Of a stretch of 64,000 bases of DNA, positions 31,107 through 39,584 are shown piece after piece; position 1 is the first letter of the stretch, and the number at the start of each line of letters is the position of its first letter. The stretch spans positions 1 to 64,000 of the forward strand of contig NZ_BMIF01000013.1 in the NCBI RefSeq assembly GCF_014641695.1, given 5' to 3'. A program made the translations under genes and the position numbers. This stretch comes from Nitratireductor aestuarii. GTDB lineage: Bacteria; Pseudomonadota; Alphaproteobacteria; Rhizobiales; Rhizobiaceae. Under the pieces are notes generated by a model. It had not been told where the DNA came from and ran no database searches. It saw nothing but the letters and a program-made list of their open reading frames with translations.

Positions 31107-32111
31107 TCAATCGGCGTTCCAGGCTTCCACAAACTCGTTTGTGTAGGCTTCTTCGAGATTGTCGAACGGCTTTTCGAGGTCGCCGCTGGCAACGAGGCTC
31201 TCCTGCCACTTCTGCCAGGCTTCCGGCGGCTGGTAGCCGAGCGGGTCGCTCTTCTTGACCGGCTGTGAACGGTCCTGCACCACCGTCAGCAGATTTTCGG
31301 CAAAGGCCGGATCCTCGCTCTCCTGCGGGTTTGAAGCTGCCACGTGCTTGAGCACCGTCTCGCGATTGGCCGGATCCAGCCCGAATCTGGTGGCTTTCAC
31401 CAGAGCGCGGCCGAACTTGGTGATCGTCTCCTTGTTGTCGTCCAGGAATGCGCGGGTGACCGCATAGCCATTCCCGAAATACTCAAGGTAAGGCTCCGGC
31501 GTGATCTCGCGCAGCGGAATGCCGCGAGCGGAAATGATGGCCGCATCCGACACGGCTGCCGAATAGGCGCCGACTTCCTTGTTCACGAAGGCTGCAACCG
31601 CGGTTCCGCCATCGCCGATGGCCAGGAACTCATAATCCTCGCCTTCCTTGAGGTTGTTGTCGGTCAGAATGCTGCGGGCAAAGCCCACTTCCGCACCATC
31701 CGCCGTGCCGACGCCGATCGTCACGCCCTTGAGATCAGCGGGGGTCTTCACCGGCGATTCATCCGGTACGACGAGGCCAAAGACGGATTTCGCGAAGTGA
31801 TTGTAGATGAAGACCACGTCCTCGCCGCGGGCGCGGGCGTTCAGCAGCGGCGCGGGTCCGGGCTGGCCGATATGGGCCTGGCCGGATGCCAGTAGCTGCA
31901 GCACCGACGCCGAGCCATTGACGATCTCGACGTTGATCTTGAGGCCTTCCTCCTCGAAATAGCCTTCGCCGATGGCGACGTGCAGCGGATAGTTGTTGAT
32001 CGCGGATGGGTTGGGGAAAACCACCGTGAGTTCCGATGTTTCCGCCCATGCACCCGACGCGGCTGTGACTGCCAACGCCAGGCCAATGCCGATGCGTTTG
32101 AAAGCGTTCAT
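31107..32111 (-). CDS. NMT1/TauA-type ABC transporter substrate-binding protein
   Basis: A 334-residue periplasmic protein with a signal peptide of about 22 residues (ending SGAWAE). The NMT1/THI5-like domain has the typical PLHVAIGEGYFEEEGLKINVE and QLLASGQAHIGQP motifs. GGGAGGAGA precedes ATG 32111. Relatives bind sulfonates, nitrate, thiamine precursors, riboflavin or phthalate-like acids. The TauE-like gene hints at a sulfonate and the divergent FAH-family gene hints at an aromatic acid; the sequence does not decide. Confidence 0.9.
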   Translation of the reverse strand: MNAFKRIGIGLALAVTAASGAWAETSELTVVFPNPSAINNYPLHVAIGEGYFEEEGLKINVEIVNGSASVLQLLASGQAHIGQPGPAPLLNARARGEDVVFIYNHFAKSVFGLVVPDESPVKTPADLKGVTIGVGTADGAEVGFARSILTDNNLKEGEDYEFLAIGDGGTAVAAFVNKEVGAYSAAVSDAAIISARGIPLREITPEPYLEYFGNGYAVTRAFLDDNKETITKFGRALVKATRFGLDPANRETVLKHVAASNPQESEDPAFAENLLTVVQDRSQPVKKSDPLGYQPPEAWQKWQESLVASGDLEKPFDNLEEAYTNEFVEAWNAD

Positions 32112-32223
32112 TCTCTCCTCCCGAATGAAATTATCGCTGATCTTTTCTCGGCTGTGTGACTGGTTCCTCCTCCAGTACAAGTAGAGCTTCTGGAATACAT
32201 GACGGAGTGTCAAGGATAAAATA

Positions 32224-32257
32224 ATGTATGATCTCGGTTGATCTGAAAATCATACAT
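32224..32257. promoter_or_regulatory. inverted repeat in divergent promoter, possible GntR operator
   Basis: ATGTATGAT and ATCATACAT are perfect 9-bp inverted arms separated by 16 bases, centred between the binding-protein operon (minus) and the FAH-family gene (plus). The GntR gene in the operon is the obvious candidate to bind it, by proximity only. Confidence 0.5.
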
Positions 32258-32332
32258 GCTAGCCTTCGCGCACGCGCTGGGTCCCGGACATGCCGTTCGT
32301 GATGCCATGCGTCACGTGGAGGAGATCTATCG

Positions 32333-33022
32333 ATGAGTGACTACGTTATCGATCCGCCCAAGCAGGCGACCATTCCTGTCGCCGGATCGGGCAAGCTGTT
32401 TCCCGTTCGCAGAGTTTATTGCATTGGCCGGAACTATGTGGCGCACGTGGAGGAGATGGGCGGCAGCGCCGATCGTGACCCGCCGCTGTTCTTCGGCAAG
32501 CCGGCGGACTCCGTCGTGCTCGATGGGGCGACAATTCCCTATCCTTTGCAAACCTCGAACTACCACCATGAGGTCGAGCTTGTGCTGGCGATAGGCAAGG
32601 GCGGACGCAACATTTCGCCGGAAGCGGCCGAAGACCACATCTGGGGCTACGCAGTCGGTCTCGACATGACCCGCCGCGACATCCAGGGCAACGGCAAGCC
32701 GTGGGAGATCGCGAAGGGGTTTGACAATTCCTTTCCCGTGGGCGCGATCACGCCGGTCACGGAAACCGGCAAGCTCAACACGGGCAAGATCAAGCTGACC
32801 GTCAACGGCGAGACGCGGCAGGAGTCAGACATCTCGCTGCTGATCTGGAAGATCCCGGAGATCATTTCGCGGCTATCGGAGTTCTTCGAGCTGGCGCCGG
32901 GCGATGTCATCTTGACCGGTACGCCAAGTGGCGTGGGTCCGGTGGTGCCGGGTGACGAGCTGGTCGCAACCTTCGACGGGCTTTCCTCGCTTACGGTGTC
33001 GATCGGCGAACCGCTCAGCTGA
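32333..33022 (+). CDS. fumarylacetoacetate hydrolase family protein
   Basis: A 229-residue FAH-superfamily enzyme. The opening VYCIGRNYVAHVEEMG, the metal-binding region NYHHEVELVLAIGKGG and GLDMTRRDIQ (acidic Mg or Ca ligands), and the closing TPSGVGPV loop are all present. Members hydrolyse fumarylpyruvate or acylpyruvates, decarboxylate oxaloacetate or open ring-cleavage products. GGAGG lies a few bases before ATG 32333. It is divergent from the TauA-type transporter operon and probably shares its regulator, so the imported compound may be degraded to an acylpyruvate. Confidence 0.88.
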   Translation: MSDYVIDPPKQATIPVAGSGKLFPVRRVYCIGRNYVAHVEEMGGSADRDPPLFFGKPADSVVLDGATIPYPLQTSNYHHEVELVLAIGKGGRNISPEAAEDHIWGYAVGLDMTRRDIQGNGKPWEIAKGFDNSFPVGAITPVTETGKLNTGKIKLTVNGETRQESDISLLIWKIPEIISRLSEFFELAPGDVILTGTPSGVGPVVPGDELVATFDGLSSLTVSIGEPLS

Positions 33023-33197
33023 TCGCATCAGTAACGATCGCGCTGCGAGCTGATTGCGACTGTCGTCGCCGTCAGCTCGTGCCTTTCTCTGTCGCGCAAC
33101 AGCGTCCCGGCGCGGGAGCAAACATTTCCCTTGTGCATGACACGCGCGAGCGGGTACTCCCCACACGCAATTTGATGCGAAGGACCTACGCACCCGC

Positions 33198-33455
33198 ATG
33201 ACCGAGACACTCGTCGCAATCCTTGTCGCGATCTATTTCCTGCCGCCTGCTTCAGGCATCGAGACAGCAGCGATAGAAACCGCGTCTCTGGGTGTCTATT
33301 CAGCTGCCGAGTGCAGGAAACAGGCTGAAATCCGCGCAGCTGGAGACTCGCACCAGCCAACCTACAAGGGCCAGAACGTTCTGCGCGTTCGCTACAAATG
33401 CGTGCTGGTTGGCGAGCAGGAGCAGGATCAGCTAAATGGCTTGCTGAAGAATTAA
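33198..33455 (+). CDS. small hypothetical protein, possibly exported
   Basis: An 85-residue protein that I do not recognise. It starts with a hydrophobic stretch (TETLVAILVAIYFLPPASG) that could be a signal peptide or anchor, followed by a polar part with two cysteines (SAAECRKQAE and VRYKCVLVG) that could form a disulfide. Its last codons overlap the end of the convergent ATPase gene by 4 bases. The coding call rests on the signal-like N-terminus; the ribosome site is weak. Confidence 0.5.
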   Translation: MTETLVAILVAIYFLPPASGIETAAIETASLGVYSAAECRKQAEIRAAGDSHQPTYKGQNVLRVRYKCVLVGEQEQDQLNGLLKN

Positions 33456-34195
33456 GCCGGCATGCGGGGCACGCTGGCAAGCAGCTTGCGCGTGTAGGGA
33501 TGCTGCGGGTTGGCGAGGATGTCGGCCGTGCGACCAGCCTCCACGATCCGGCCCTTTTCCAGAATGATGATCTCTTCGCAGAGTGCGGCGACGACGCCGA
33601 GATCGTGCGAGACGAGCAGGATGGTGATCGCCTGCGACAGCTCCTTCAGCAATTCTACAATGCGAATACGGGTGGAGAGGTCGAGCGCGCTTACCGCTTC
33701 GTCGGCCAGCACCAGCTGGGGCCGCGCGACGATGGCACGCGCAAGTGCGATGCGCTGGCGCTGGCCACCGGAGAACTCGTGCGGATAGCGTGAGATGGCG
33801 TCGGCCGGCAGGCCCACGTCGGCAAGCGCCTGCACGATTGCCGCGTGGTGGTCGCCTGAAATCTTCAGCGCGCGTAAGGGCTCTGCAATGATTGCTTCGA
33901 CTGTCTGGCGCGGGTCAAGCGAGGAATAGGGATCCTGGAACACAGCCTGCACCGAACGGCGGTAGCGGCGCATGAACTCGCGGTCCCGCAAGTTCAGCGT
34001 CTCGCCCTGGAAGCGGATAGCGCCGCTGGCTGGACGCTCAAGGCCGAGCAGCAGCTTCAGGATGGTGGATTTGCCTGAGCCGGACTCACCCACGAGCCCA
34101 AGATTTATGCCCTTCTTCACGGTGAAGGAAACGTCGTGCAGCACGGGCTTGCGGCCATAGCTGAAGGCTATCGCTTCGACGGAGATCAACGTCAT
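33452..34195 (-). CDS. dipeptide-type ABC ATPase (DppF-like)
   Basis: A 247-residue ATPase with Walker [13 protein letters not shown], signature FSGGQRQRIALARAI and Walker B LVLADEAVSALDL. It is shorter than most DppF proteins because the C-terminal oligopeptide domain with its cysteines is nearly absent. ATG overlaps the stop of the paired ATPase by 4 bases. It is the last gene of the second peptide-type operon. Confidence 0.9.
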   Translation of the reverse strand: MTLISVEAIAFSYGRKPVLHDVSFTVKKGINLGLVGESGSGKSTILKLLLGLERPASGAIRFQGETLNLRDREFMRRYRRSVQAVFQDPYSSLDPRQTVEAIIAEPLRALKISGDHHAAIVQALADVGLPADAISRYPHEFSGGQRQRIALARAIVARPQLVLADEAVSALDLSTRIRIVELLKELSQAITILLVSHDLGVVAALCEEIIILEKGRIVEAGRTADILANPQHPYTRKLLASVPRMPA

Positions 34196-35001
34196 TGCAC
34201 GGGCTCTCCCAGCGCACGGTCGAAAGCCGCCGCGGCATTGACCAGCATTTTCGTGTACTCATGTTGCGGCGAGCCGAATACGGTTCGGACAGGACCCTGT
34301 TCAACGATCTCGCCGCGTCGCAGCACGGTTACTTCCTCAACCACCTTGGCCACCACCGGCAGGTCGTGGCTGATGAAGAGGAGCGCCATGCCTTCCTCGC
34401 GCACGAGGGTTGAGAGAAGCTCAAGGATCTCCGCCTGCGTGGTCACGTCGAGCGCCGTCGTGGGTTCGTCGGCGATCAGCAATTTCGGGCGGCAGGCGAG
34501 CGCCATGGCGATCGCCACGCGCTGGCGCTGGCCGCCGGAAATCTGGAACGGGTATGAGTTCATGATCCGGTCGATGTCGGGCAGGGCGACGCGTTCAAGA
34601 TAATGGCGCACCTCGGCGACAATTTCGGAGCGTTTGGCGGACTTGCCTTCGCGGCGGCGACGTCGGGCAATGGGTTCGGCCACCTGGCGACCGATCTTCA
34701 TGAGCGGGTCGAGCGCGGTCAGCGGCTCCTGAAACACGAAGGCGGCGGCACTGCCGCGCAACGGGCGAAGTGTCTCCTCCGGTGCTCCCACGACCTCAAC
34801 GCCGTCAAGGAGGATCGAACCTTTTGCTTCCAGTCCCTGGGGCAGCAGGCCAACGGCGGCGAAAGCCGTCAACGACTTGCCGGAACCGGATTCGCCGATC
34901 AGCCCGACGCGTGCGCCGGGTTCGATGGTGAGTGACATGTCTTTTACCAGCGCCTGTCCCCCCGCGCGGATGGTAAGCTTGTCGATCTTGAGCAGGCTCA
35001 T
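34192..35001 (-). CDS. dipeptide-type ABC ATPase (DppD-like)
   Basis: A 269-residue ATPase with Walker [12 protein letters not shown], signature [15 protein letters not shown] and Walker [14 protein letters not shown]. Like its partner it lacks most of the C-terminal dipeptide-family extension. Both ends overlap neighbours by 4 bases. An insertion with [11 protein letters not shown] basic residues sits at about residues 112-123. Confidence 0.9.
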   Translation of the reverse strand: MSLLKIDKLTIRAGGQALVKDMSLTIEPGARVGLIGESGSGKSLTAFAAVGLLPQGLEAKGSILLDGVEVVGAPEETLRPLRGSAAAFVFQEPLTALDPLMKIGRQVAEPIARRRRREGKSAKRSEIVAEVRHYLERVALPDIDRIMNSYPFQISGGQRQRVAIAMALACRPKLLIADEPTTALDVTTQAEILELLSTLVREEGMALLFISHDLPVVAKVVEEVTVLRRGEIVEQGPVRTVFGSPQHEYTKMLVNAAAAFDRALGEPVQ

Positions 35002-35852
35002 CGGCGGCCCCTCCGGGTCGGATCGCCAATGTCGCGCAGACCGTCAGCCAGCAGGTTCATGCCGATGACGAGCGAGACCAGCGCAAGGCCGGGAGCGACG
35101 GCTCCGAAGGGTGCGGTGTAGACCGTGCCCTGCGCCTCCTGCAGGAGCCTTCCCCAGGAAGAATTGGGCGGCGGTGCGCCGAGGCCGAGATAGGAGAGGG
35201 AGGCTTCCGCGATGATCGCGATGCCGAATTGCAGTGCGAAGTTTACTGACAAGGTCGGCCAGATATTGGGCAGCACATGGCGGAAGACGATGCTGGCCCA
35301 GGACGAGCCCGCCGTCCTCGCGGCGGTGATGTAGTCCATCGCCAGCACGCGCTTGGCCAGGATGCGGGTCAGCCGCGCGACAATGGCCGAGATGGCAATG
35401 CCCAGCGCCAGGATTGCCGAGAAGAGGCTGGCACTGTCCGTCGCCGCCACTACGAGCATGGCAAGCAGAAGCGTTGGGAAGGCGATCAGGATATCGAAGG
35501 TCGCTGCCAGTGCGTCATCAAGTGTCCGCGTCGCGAAGGCGGCGAGCACACCGAGCGTTACACCGATCAGCGAGGCGATGGCGACTGCACCAGCTCCCAC
35601 GAAGAGGGCGATGCGCGATCCGATCATGATCTGGGTGAAGAGGTCGCGGCCGAGCCGGTCTGTTCCCGCCCAGTGCGCCAAGGACGGCGCTTCCAGCCGT
35701 CCGCCCGTCATGGCCGTCGGCTCGTAAGGCGTCCATATGAGGGTGAGAATGGCCGCGAAAACATGCAGGCCCACCAGCACCAGCCCCACGCTCAGCGTCA
35801 GCGAGCGGGATGTGCGGCGTGCGGGTGGCGTGGTTTCGAGAACATCGGTCAT
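34998..35852 (-). CDS. dipeptide-type ABC permease (DppC-like)
   Basis: A 284-residue permease with an N-terminal span, the periplasmic motif GTDRLGRDLFTQIMIGSRIALFVG and the EAA loop ITAARTAGSSWASIVFRHVLPNIWP. It is coupled to both neighbours by 4-base overlaps. Confidence 0.92.
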   Translation of the reverse strand: MTDVLETTPPARRTSRSLTLSVGLVLVGLHVFAAILTLIWTPYEPTAMTGGRLEAPSLAHWAGTDRLGRDLFTQIMIGSRIALFVGAGAVAIASLIGVTLGVLAAFATRTLDDALAATFDILIAFPTLLLAMLVVAATDSASLFSAILALGIAISAIVARLTRILAKRVLAMDYITAARTAGSSWASIVFRHVLPNIWPTLSVNFALQFGIAIIAEASLSYLGLGAPPPNSSWGRLLQEAQGTVYTAPFGAVAPGLALVSLVIGMNLLADGLRDIGDPTRRGRR

Positions 35853-36811
35853 GGCTGGCTCCCCGAGCGTTCCCGCAGGCGCGGATCGATGAACCGCTGG
35901 GCGAGATCGGCCAGGAAGCCGATCAGCAGAACCAGCAGTGTGGAGATGAAAAGCACGCCCTGAATGTTGGGATAGTCGCGCTGCTCGATGGCGAGCAGCA
36001 GCATGGAGCCGAGGCCTGGCAGCGTGAAGACGCGTTCCACGACAACTGCGCCGAGCAGTGTGGTGGCGAGCTCAATCCCTAGGATCGACACGACCGGAAC
36101 CGCGCCATTGCGGATGCCATGACGCACCAGCGCCTCGCCGAAGCCCGAGCCCATGGCGCGCGCCGTGCGCAGATAGTCGCTGCCCAGAACGTCCTGCGTG
36201 GCCGAGCGAACATAGCGCAACAGCGAGGCGGACATCACGATGGCGATGGTGATGATCGGCAGGAACAACGTTCTGAGCGCTTCAAGCGGTGCGTTCCATC
36301 CCTGCGGCGGGAAACCGCCGGAAGGGAAGAGCCGCAGGTTCACCGCAAAGACGGTAACCAGAAGAATTCCGACCCAGAACACGGGGATGGCGATGCCCAG
36401 CTGTGAGACCACGGAGATTGCCGCGCCATACCAGCGGTCCGCCTTGACGGCGGCGATGATGCCGAGCGGAACGGCAACCACGATCGCCAGCAGGAAGGAG
36501 AGTAGCGTCAGCGGCACCGTGACGGCGAGCCGCGCCATGATCTCGTCCAGCACCGACGTACGGCTTACGAAGGACGTGCCGAGATCAAACTGCGCAAGGC
36601 TGGTGATGAACTGCAGGAACTGCTGGGGCAGCGGCAGGTCGGAACCCACCTGCCGCCGGGCTGCCGCGATCTGCGCCTCATCGGCTCCAACCGAGAGCAG
36701 GGCATTCGCCGGGTCTCCGGGAAGGAGCCGCAGAAGCACGAAGAGGACGACGCAGGCAACCAGCAGCGAAAAAACAAGGATGGCAAGCCGCCGAAGAATG
36801 TAAGCGAGTAT
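35849..36811 (-). CDS. dipeptide-type ABC permease (DppB-like) with apparent ATA start
   Basis: A permease with EAA loop YLRTARAMGSGFGEALVRHGIRN. The first canonical start codon is GTG at 36739, but that would remove the first membrane span. Reading upstream in frame gives ILAYILRRLAILVFSLLVAC, the standard DppB N-terminus, and the only start-like codon there is ATA at 36811, with GGAGGGAGG 4 or more bases before it. A TGA lies further upstream, and no ATG, GTG or TTG falls between. With ATA the protein has 320 residues, normal for the family. Initiation at ATA, or a sequencing or assembly error, are the options. Confidence 0.8.
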   Translation of the reverse strand: MLAYILRRLAILVFSLLVACVVLFVLLRLLPGDPANALLSVGADEAQIAAARRQVGSDLPLPQQFLQFITSLAQFDLGTSFVSRTSVLDEIMARLAVTVPLTLLSFLLAIVVAVPLGIIAAVKADRWYGAAISVVSQLGIAIPVFWVGILLVTVFAVNLRLFPSGGFPPQGWNAPLEALRTLFLPIITIAIVMSASLLRYVRSATQDVLGSDYLRTARAMGSGFGEALVRHGIRNGAVPVVSILGIELATTLLGAVVVERVFTLPGLGSMLLLAIEQRDYPNIQGVLFISTLLVLLIGFLADLAQRFIDPRLRERSGSQP

Positions 36812-36842
36812 AACTCCCTCCCTCCGCGGCTCGCCTTGCCGG

Positions 36843-38342
36843 CTACTGCCCGCGCTTCACGATATCATAGGCAAAGAACTGCGAGTTCAGTCCGTTGACC
36901 GGATACCCGCTTACCGAAGCACTCGATACCACGATCTGCGGATAGAGATAAAGCCAGGTGCTTGCAGCGTCTTCGGCGATGATGCGGTTTGCTTCCTTCA
37001 GCTTTTCCACCTGCTCTTCTTCCGTGGCGCTCGCCTCAGCACCTGCAATCAGATCGACCACCTGCTGATTGTTGTAGCCCCAGTAGAAGTTCGGATTGCC
37101 GTAGAACACGATGTCGCGATGGTTCACGTGCTCCTGCAGCGTCGCCTCAAAATCGCGCGCCTGATAGATCTTCGTGTACCACTCGTTGGCGGTGATGATG
37201 TTGATGTTCACCTTTATGCCGACCTTTGCGAGCTCGTTCTGCACGAACTGGGCGACGATCGGATGCGGGTCGTAGTTCGGCGTGTCGAGCGTGAAGCTGA
37301 AGCCATCGGCAAAGCCCGCTTCGGCCAGCAGCTGCTTGGCGCTTTCCACGTCGTAGGCGTCAACATCGTTCAGGTCGACGTACCACGGGTCGGTCGGCGG
37401 CACGAACGAGCCGATCAGCGTGCCGTACTCGCCCCAGATGGAGTTCAGCAGCTGCTCTCGGTTGATCGCACGGGTGATCGCCTTGCGCACCTTGGTGTTG
37501 CTGAAGGGCTCGACGCGATCGTTGAAGGCCAGCACTTCCTTGGTCGTCGAAGCACCTTCCGAAACGGTGAAGGACGGATTGTCCTTGAACTGGGCAAGCG
37601 AGTCCGGGCTCTGCACGCTGGTGATGATGTCGACCGCGTTGGTCAGCAGCGCGTTGTTGAGAGCCGTGGCCTCGGTGAAGTAGGTGTAGGTCACGCCGCC
37701 GTTCTTCGGCTTTTCGCCCCAGTAGTTCTCGTTGGGAACGAGGCTGATGCTGGAGCCGCGACGCCAGGAGTCGAGCTTGTAGGGGCCGGTGCCGTCGGCT
37801 GCCGAGGTAAGGTCCGCGGCTGCGTCGTTGACGATCCAGACATAGGTGAGGTTATAGGGCAGCGAGATCGAGCGGCTTTTCAGGTGAATGACCACTGTGG
37901 CGTCATCCGGCGCTTCGATGCTCTCGATGTTGGCCAGGCTGTTCTTGCGCGAGCTCTTGGAGGTCTCTGCCGTCACGCGCTCGATGCTGTGCTTCACATC
38001 AGCAGCCGTCAGCGGATCGCCGGAGTGAAAGGTCACGTTCGACTTGAGCTTGATGGTATAGGTGAGGCCGTCCTCACTGACGGAATAATCCTCCGCAAGC
38101 CTTGGCTGCACAGAACCATCGTCCAGAAGCTGGAACAGGCCCTCATAGACATTGCCATTGAAGGCCTCGCTGATGCCCTGACCGGCACCGGCCGTATTGT
38201 CGAGGTTCTGCGGCTCATAGAGCGAGCCGATACGAATGGTGGCGTTCGGGTTTGCCTCCTGCGCCTGGGCACTGCCCAGCACCAGCATCATGGCCGTGGC
38301 AACTCCGGCACCCCAGCCAGCCCAACTCTGTCTACGCGTCAT
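36843..38342 (-). CDS. dipeptide/peptide-type ABC transporter substrate-binding protein
   Basis: A 499-residue SBP_bac_5 protein. The signal peptide spans about 28 residues (ending SAQAQE), and the family motif YTIKLKSNVTFHSGDPLTAADV is present. AAGGAG precedes ATG 38342, and the open frame upstream of that is rejected. It is the first gene of the second peptide-type operon, 31 bases before the permease that seems to start with ATA. No hydrolase or regulator is attached, so the ligand class (peptide, opine, sugar or glutathione) is open. Confidence 0.92.
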   Translation of the reverse strand: MTRRQSWAGWGAGVATAMMLVLGSAQAQEANPNATIRIGSLYEPQNLDNTAGAGQGISEAFNGNVYEGLFQLLDDGSVQPRLAEDYSVSEDGLTYTIKLKSNVTFHSGDPLTAADVKHSIERVTAETSKSSRKNSLANIESIEAPDDATVVIHLKSRSISLPYNLTYVWIVNDAAADLTSAADGTGPYKLDSWRRGSSISLVPNENYWGEKPKNGGVTYTYFTEATALNNALLTNAVDIITSVQSPDSLAQFKDNPSFTVSEGASTTKEVLAFNDRVEPFSNTKVRKAITRAINREQLLNSIWGEYGTLIGSFVPPTDPWYVDLNDVDAYDVESAKQLLAEAGFADGFSFTLDTPNYDPHPIVAQFVQNELAKVGIKVNINIITANEWYTKIYQARDFEATLQEHVNHRDIVFYGNPNFYWGYNNQQVVDLIAGAEASATEEEQVEKLKEANRIIAEDAASTWLYLYPQIVVSSASVSGYPVNGLNSQFFAYDIVKRGQ

Positions 38343-38633
38343 CTCATGTCTCCTTCGTGTCTTCCACCCCCGCGACCCGGCCAGAACCGGGCGCCAGACT
38401 ATGTGGAGGTGAATGTAGTCATTTCCTCCGCGACCCGCGAGGCAAACAGGTTCTACCAGAAGCGGTTTTCGCGCAATCTCATTCTTCACGCAATTATTTG
38501 CCGGATAAAGTTTTTACCCGTTGTACGAGGCTTGCATTGAGCGTCATTGCCGCGGCTGCTTCGGCTCCATACATTGAGGCAAACGGGTGCGAACGGAGTC
38601 CGCGCCCCCACTCAAGCAAGTGTCGAGCGTGTC

Positions 38634-39068
38634 ATGGTGAATATCGTCAAGAGGTCCAATGTGGTCGAAGCCTTCCTGCCCGGGCAGGGGCAGGGCAATG
38701 TAACCGCGCGGTCATCCGGTGCGAGCGTCGATCTTGCAAACGGGGCGCGCGAAAGCGGCATGACGCCACTCGAGCTCATGGATGCGGCCCTTGCAGGCTG
38801 CCTTGTGCTGAGCGTGCGGATTGCTGCCCGAAGCTTTGGCTTGCACGAAAGGCTGGCGTCGGTAAAGGTCGATGTGCAGCACGAAAAGGCGCCTGATCAG
38901 CCGTCGCGGATTGCCCGGTTCGATTGCGTCTTTGCGATAGACGGCGACTTTTCGGAAGAGGAGCGTCAGAGGCTCATCGATGAGGCGCACCGCATCTGCA
39001 CCGTGGGCAATACGCTGATGAGCGATGTGGAAATCCGCGACGTGGCAGACATTCCGGCTGACGCCTAG
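38634..39068 (+). CDS. OsmC/Ohr family peroxiredoxin-like protein
   Basis: A 144-residue OsmC-fold protein with the two conserved cysteines, Cys56 in LAGCLVLS and Cys122 in RICTVGNTL. In Ohr/OsmC proteins these reduce organic hydroperoxides. The N-terminus of the open frame reaches 38547, but that part is unlike the family; ATG 38634 (or GTG 38637) is preferred even though the ribosome site is weak. It is a stand-alone gene convergent with the GlcG/HbpS gene. Confidence 0.85.
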   Translation: MVNIVKRSNVVEAFLPGQGQGNVTARSSGASVDLANGARESGMTPLELMDAALAGCLVLSVRIAARSFGLHERLASVKVDVQHEKAPDQPSRIARFDCVFAIDGDFSEEERQRLIDEAHRICTVGNTLMSDVEIRDVADIPADA

Positions 39069-39076
39069 AGGGGTAA

Positions 39077-39097
39077 GGCTCCGCATGGCGCGGAGCC
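39077..39097. terminator. hairpin between convergent osmC and glcG-like genes
   Basis: GGCTCCGC, a 5-base loop and GCGGAGCC form an 8-bp stem in the 36-base gap between two converging genes. The T tract is weak. It could serve both directions. Confidence 0.55.
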
Positions 39098-39104
39098 TCC
39101 ATGC

Positions 39105-39527
39105 TTAAACCGTCTTCAGGAACGCTTCAATTCCGGCTTCGGCAACTTCGCGGTCTTGCGCAGGGGTGCCGGAGGACACACCGATGCCGCCAACGACTTC
39201 ACCGTTGACGATGACCGGAAGGCCGCCGCCAACAACCATCAGACGGCCGCCGATTGCCGAAGCGATGCCGTAGGCAGGAGCGCCAGGCTGGCTCGCGGTG
39301 CCGTAATCGTGCGTCGCCTTCTTGGCGCCAGCAGCGGTAAAGGCCTTGTCGATGGCGATCGTGGTGGAGGTCACCTTGCCGCCGTCCATGCGCTCGAACG
39401 CAATCAGGTTGCCGCTTTCATCGGTGATGGCGATGCACATCGGGACGCCAATTTCCTTGGCCTTCTCCGCCGCTCCAGCGATGAGAACCCGGGCATCCGC
39501 AATGTCCAGTCGCGTAATCTTCAGCAT
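39105..39527 (-). CDS. GlcG/HbpS family heme- or small-molecule-binding protein
   Basis: A 140-residue single-domain protein of the GlcG/HbpS (Haem_degrading) family, with core motifs AITDESGNLIAFERMDG and GGLPVIVNGEVVGGIGVSSG. There is no signal peptide. AAGGAAAG precedes ATG 39527. It is the last gene of the left amino-acid-type cluster, 57 bases after the M20 hydrolase. Such proteins commonly accompany small-molecule catabolic operons with an unclear, perhaps chaperone-like or isomerase role. Confidence 0.85.
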   Translation of the reverse strand: MLKITRLDIADARVLIAGAAEKAKEIGVPMCIAITDESGNLIAFERMDGGKVTSTTIAIDKAFTAAGAKKATHDYGTASQPGAPAYGIASAIGGRLMVVGGGLPVIVNGEVVGGIGVSSGTPAQDREVAEAGIEAFLKTV

Positions 39528-39584
39528 GTAACTTTCCTTCTTACAATGGATCAATGGTCGCGCTTAAGCCGAGCGACTAGCACA

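Noticed and set aside
37119-38540. 473-codon open frame on the plus strand
   Set aside because: Antisense to the peptide-binding-protein gene with signal peptide and SBP_bac_5 motifs.
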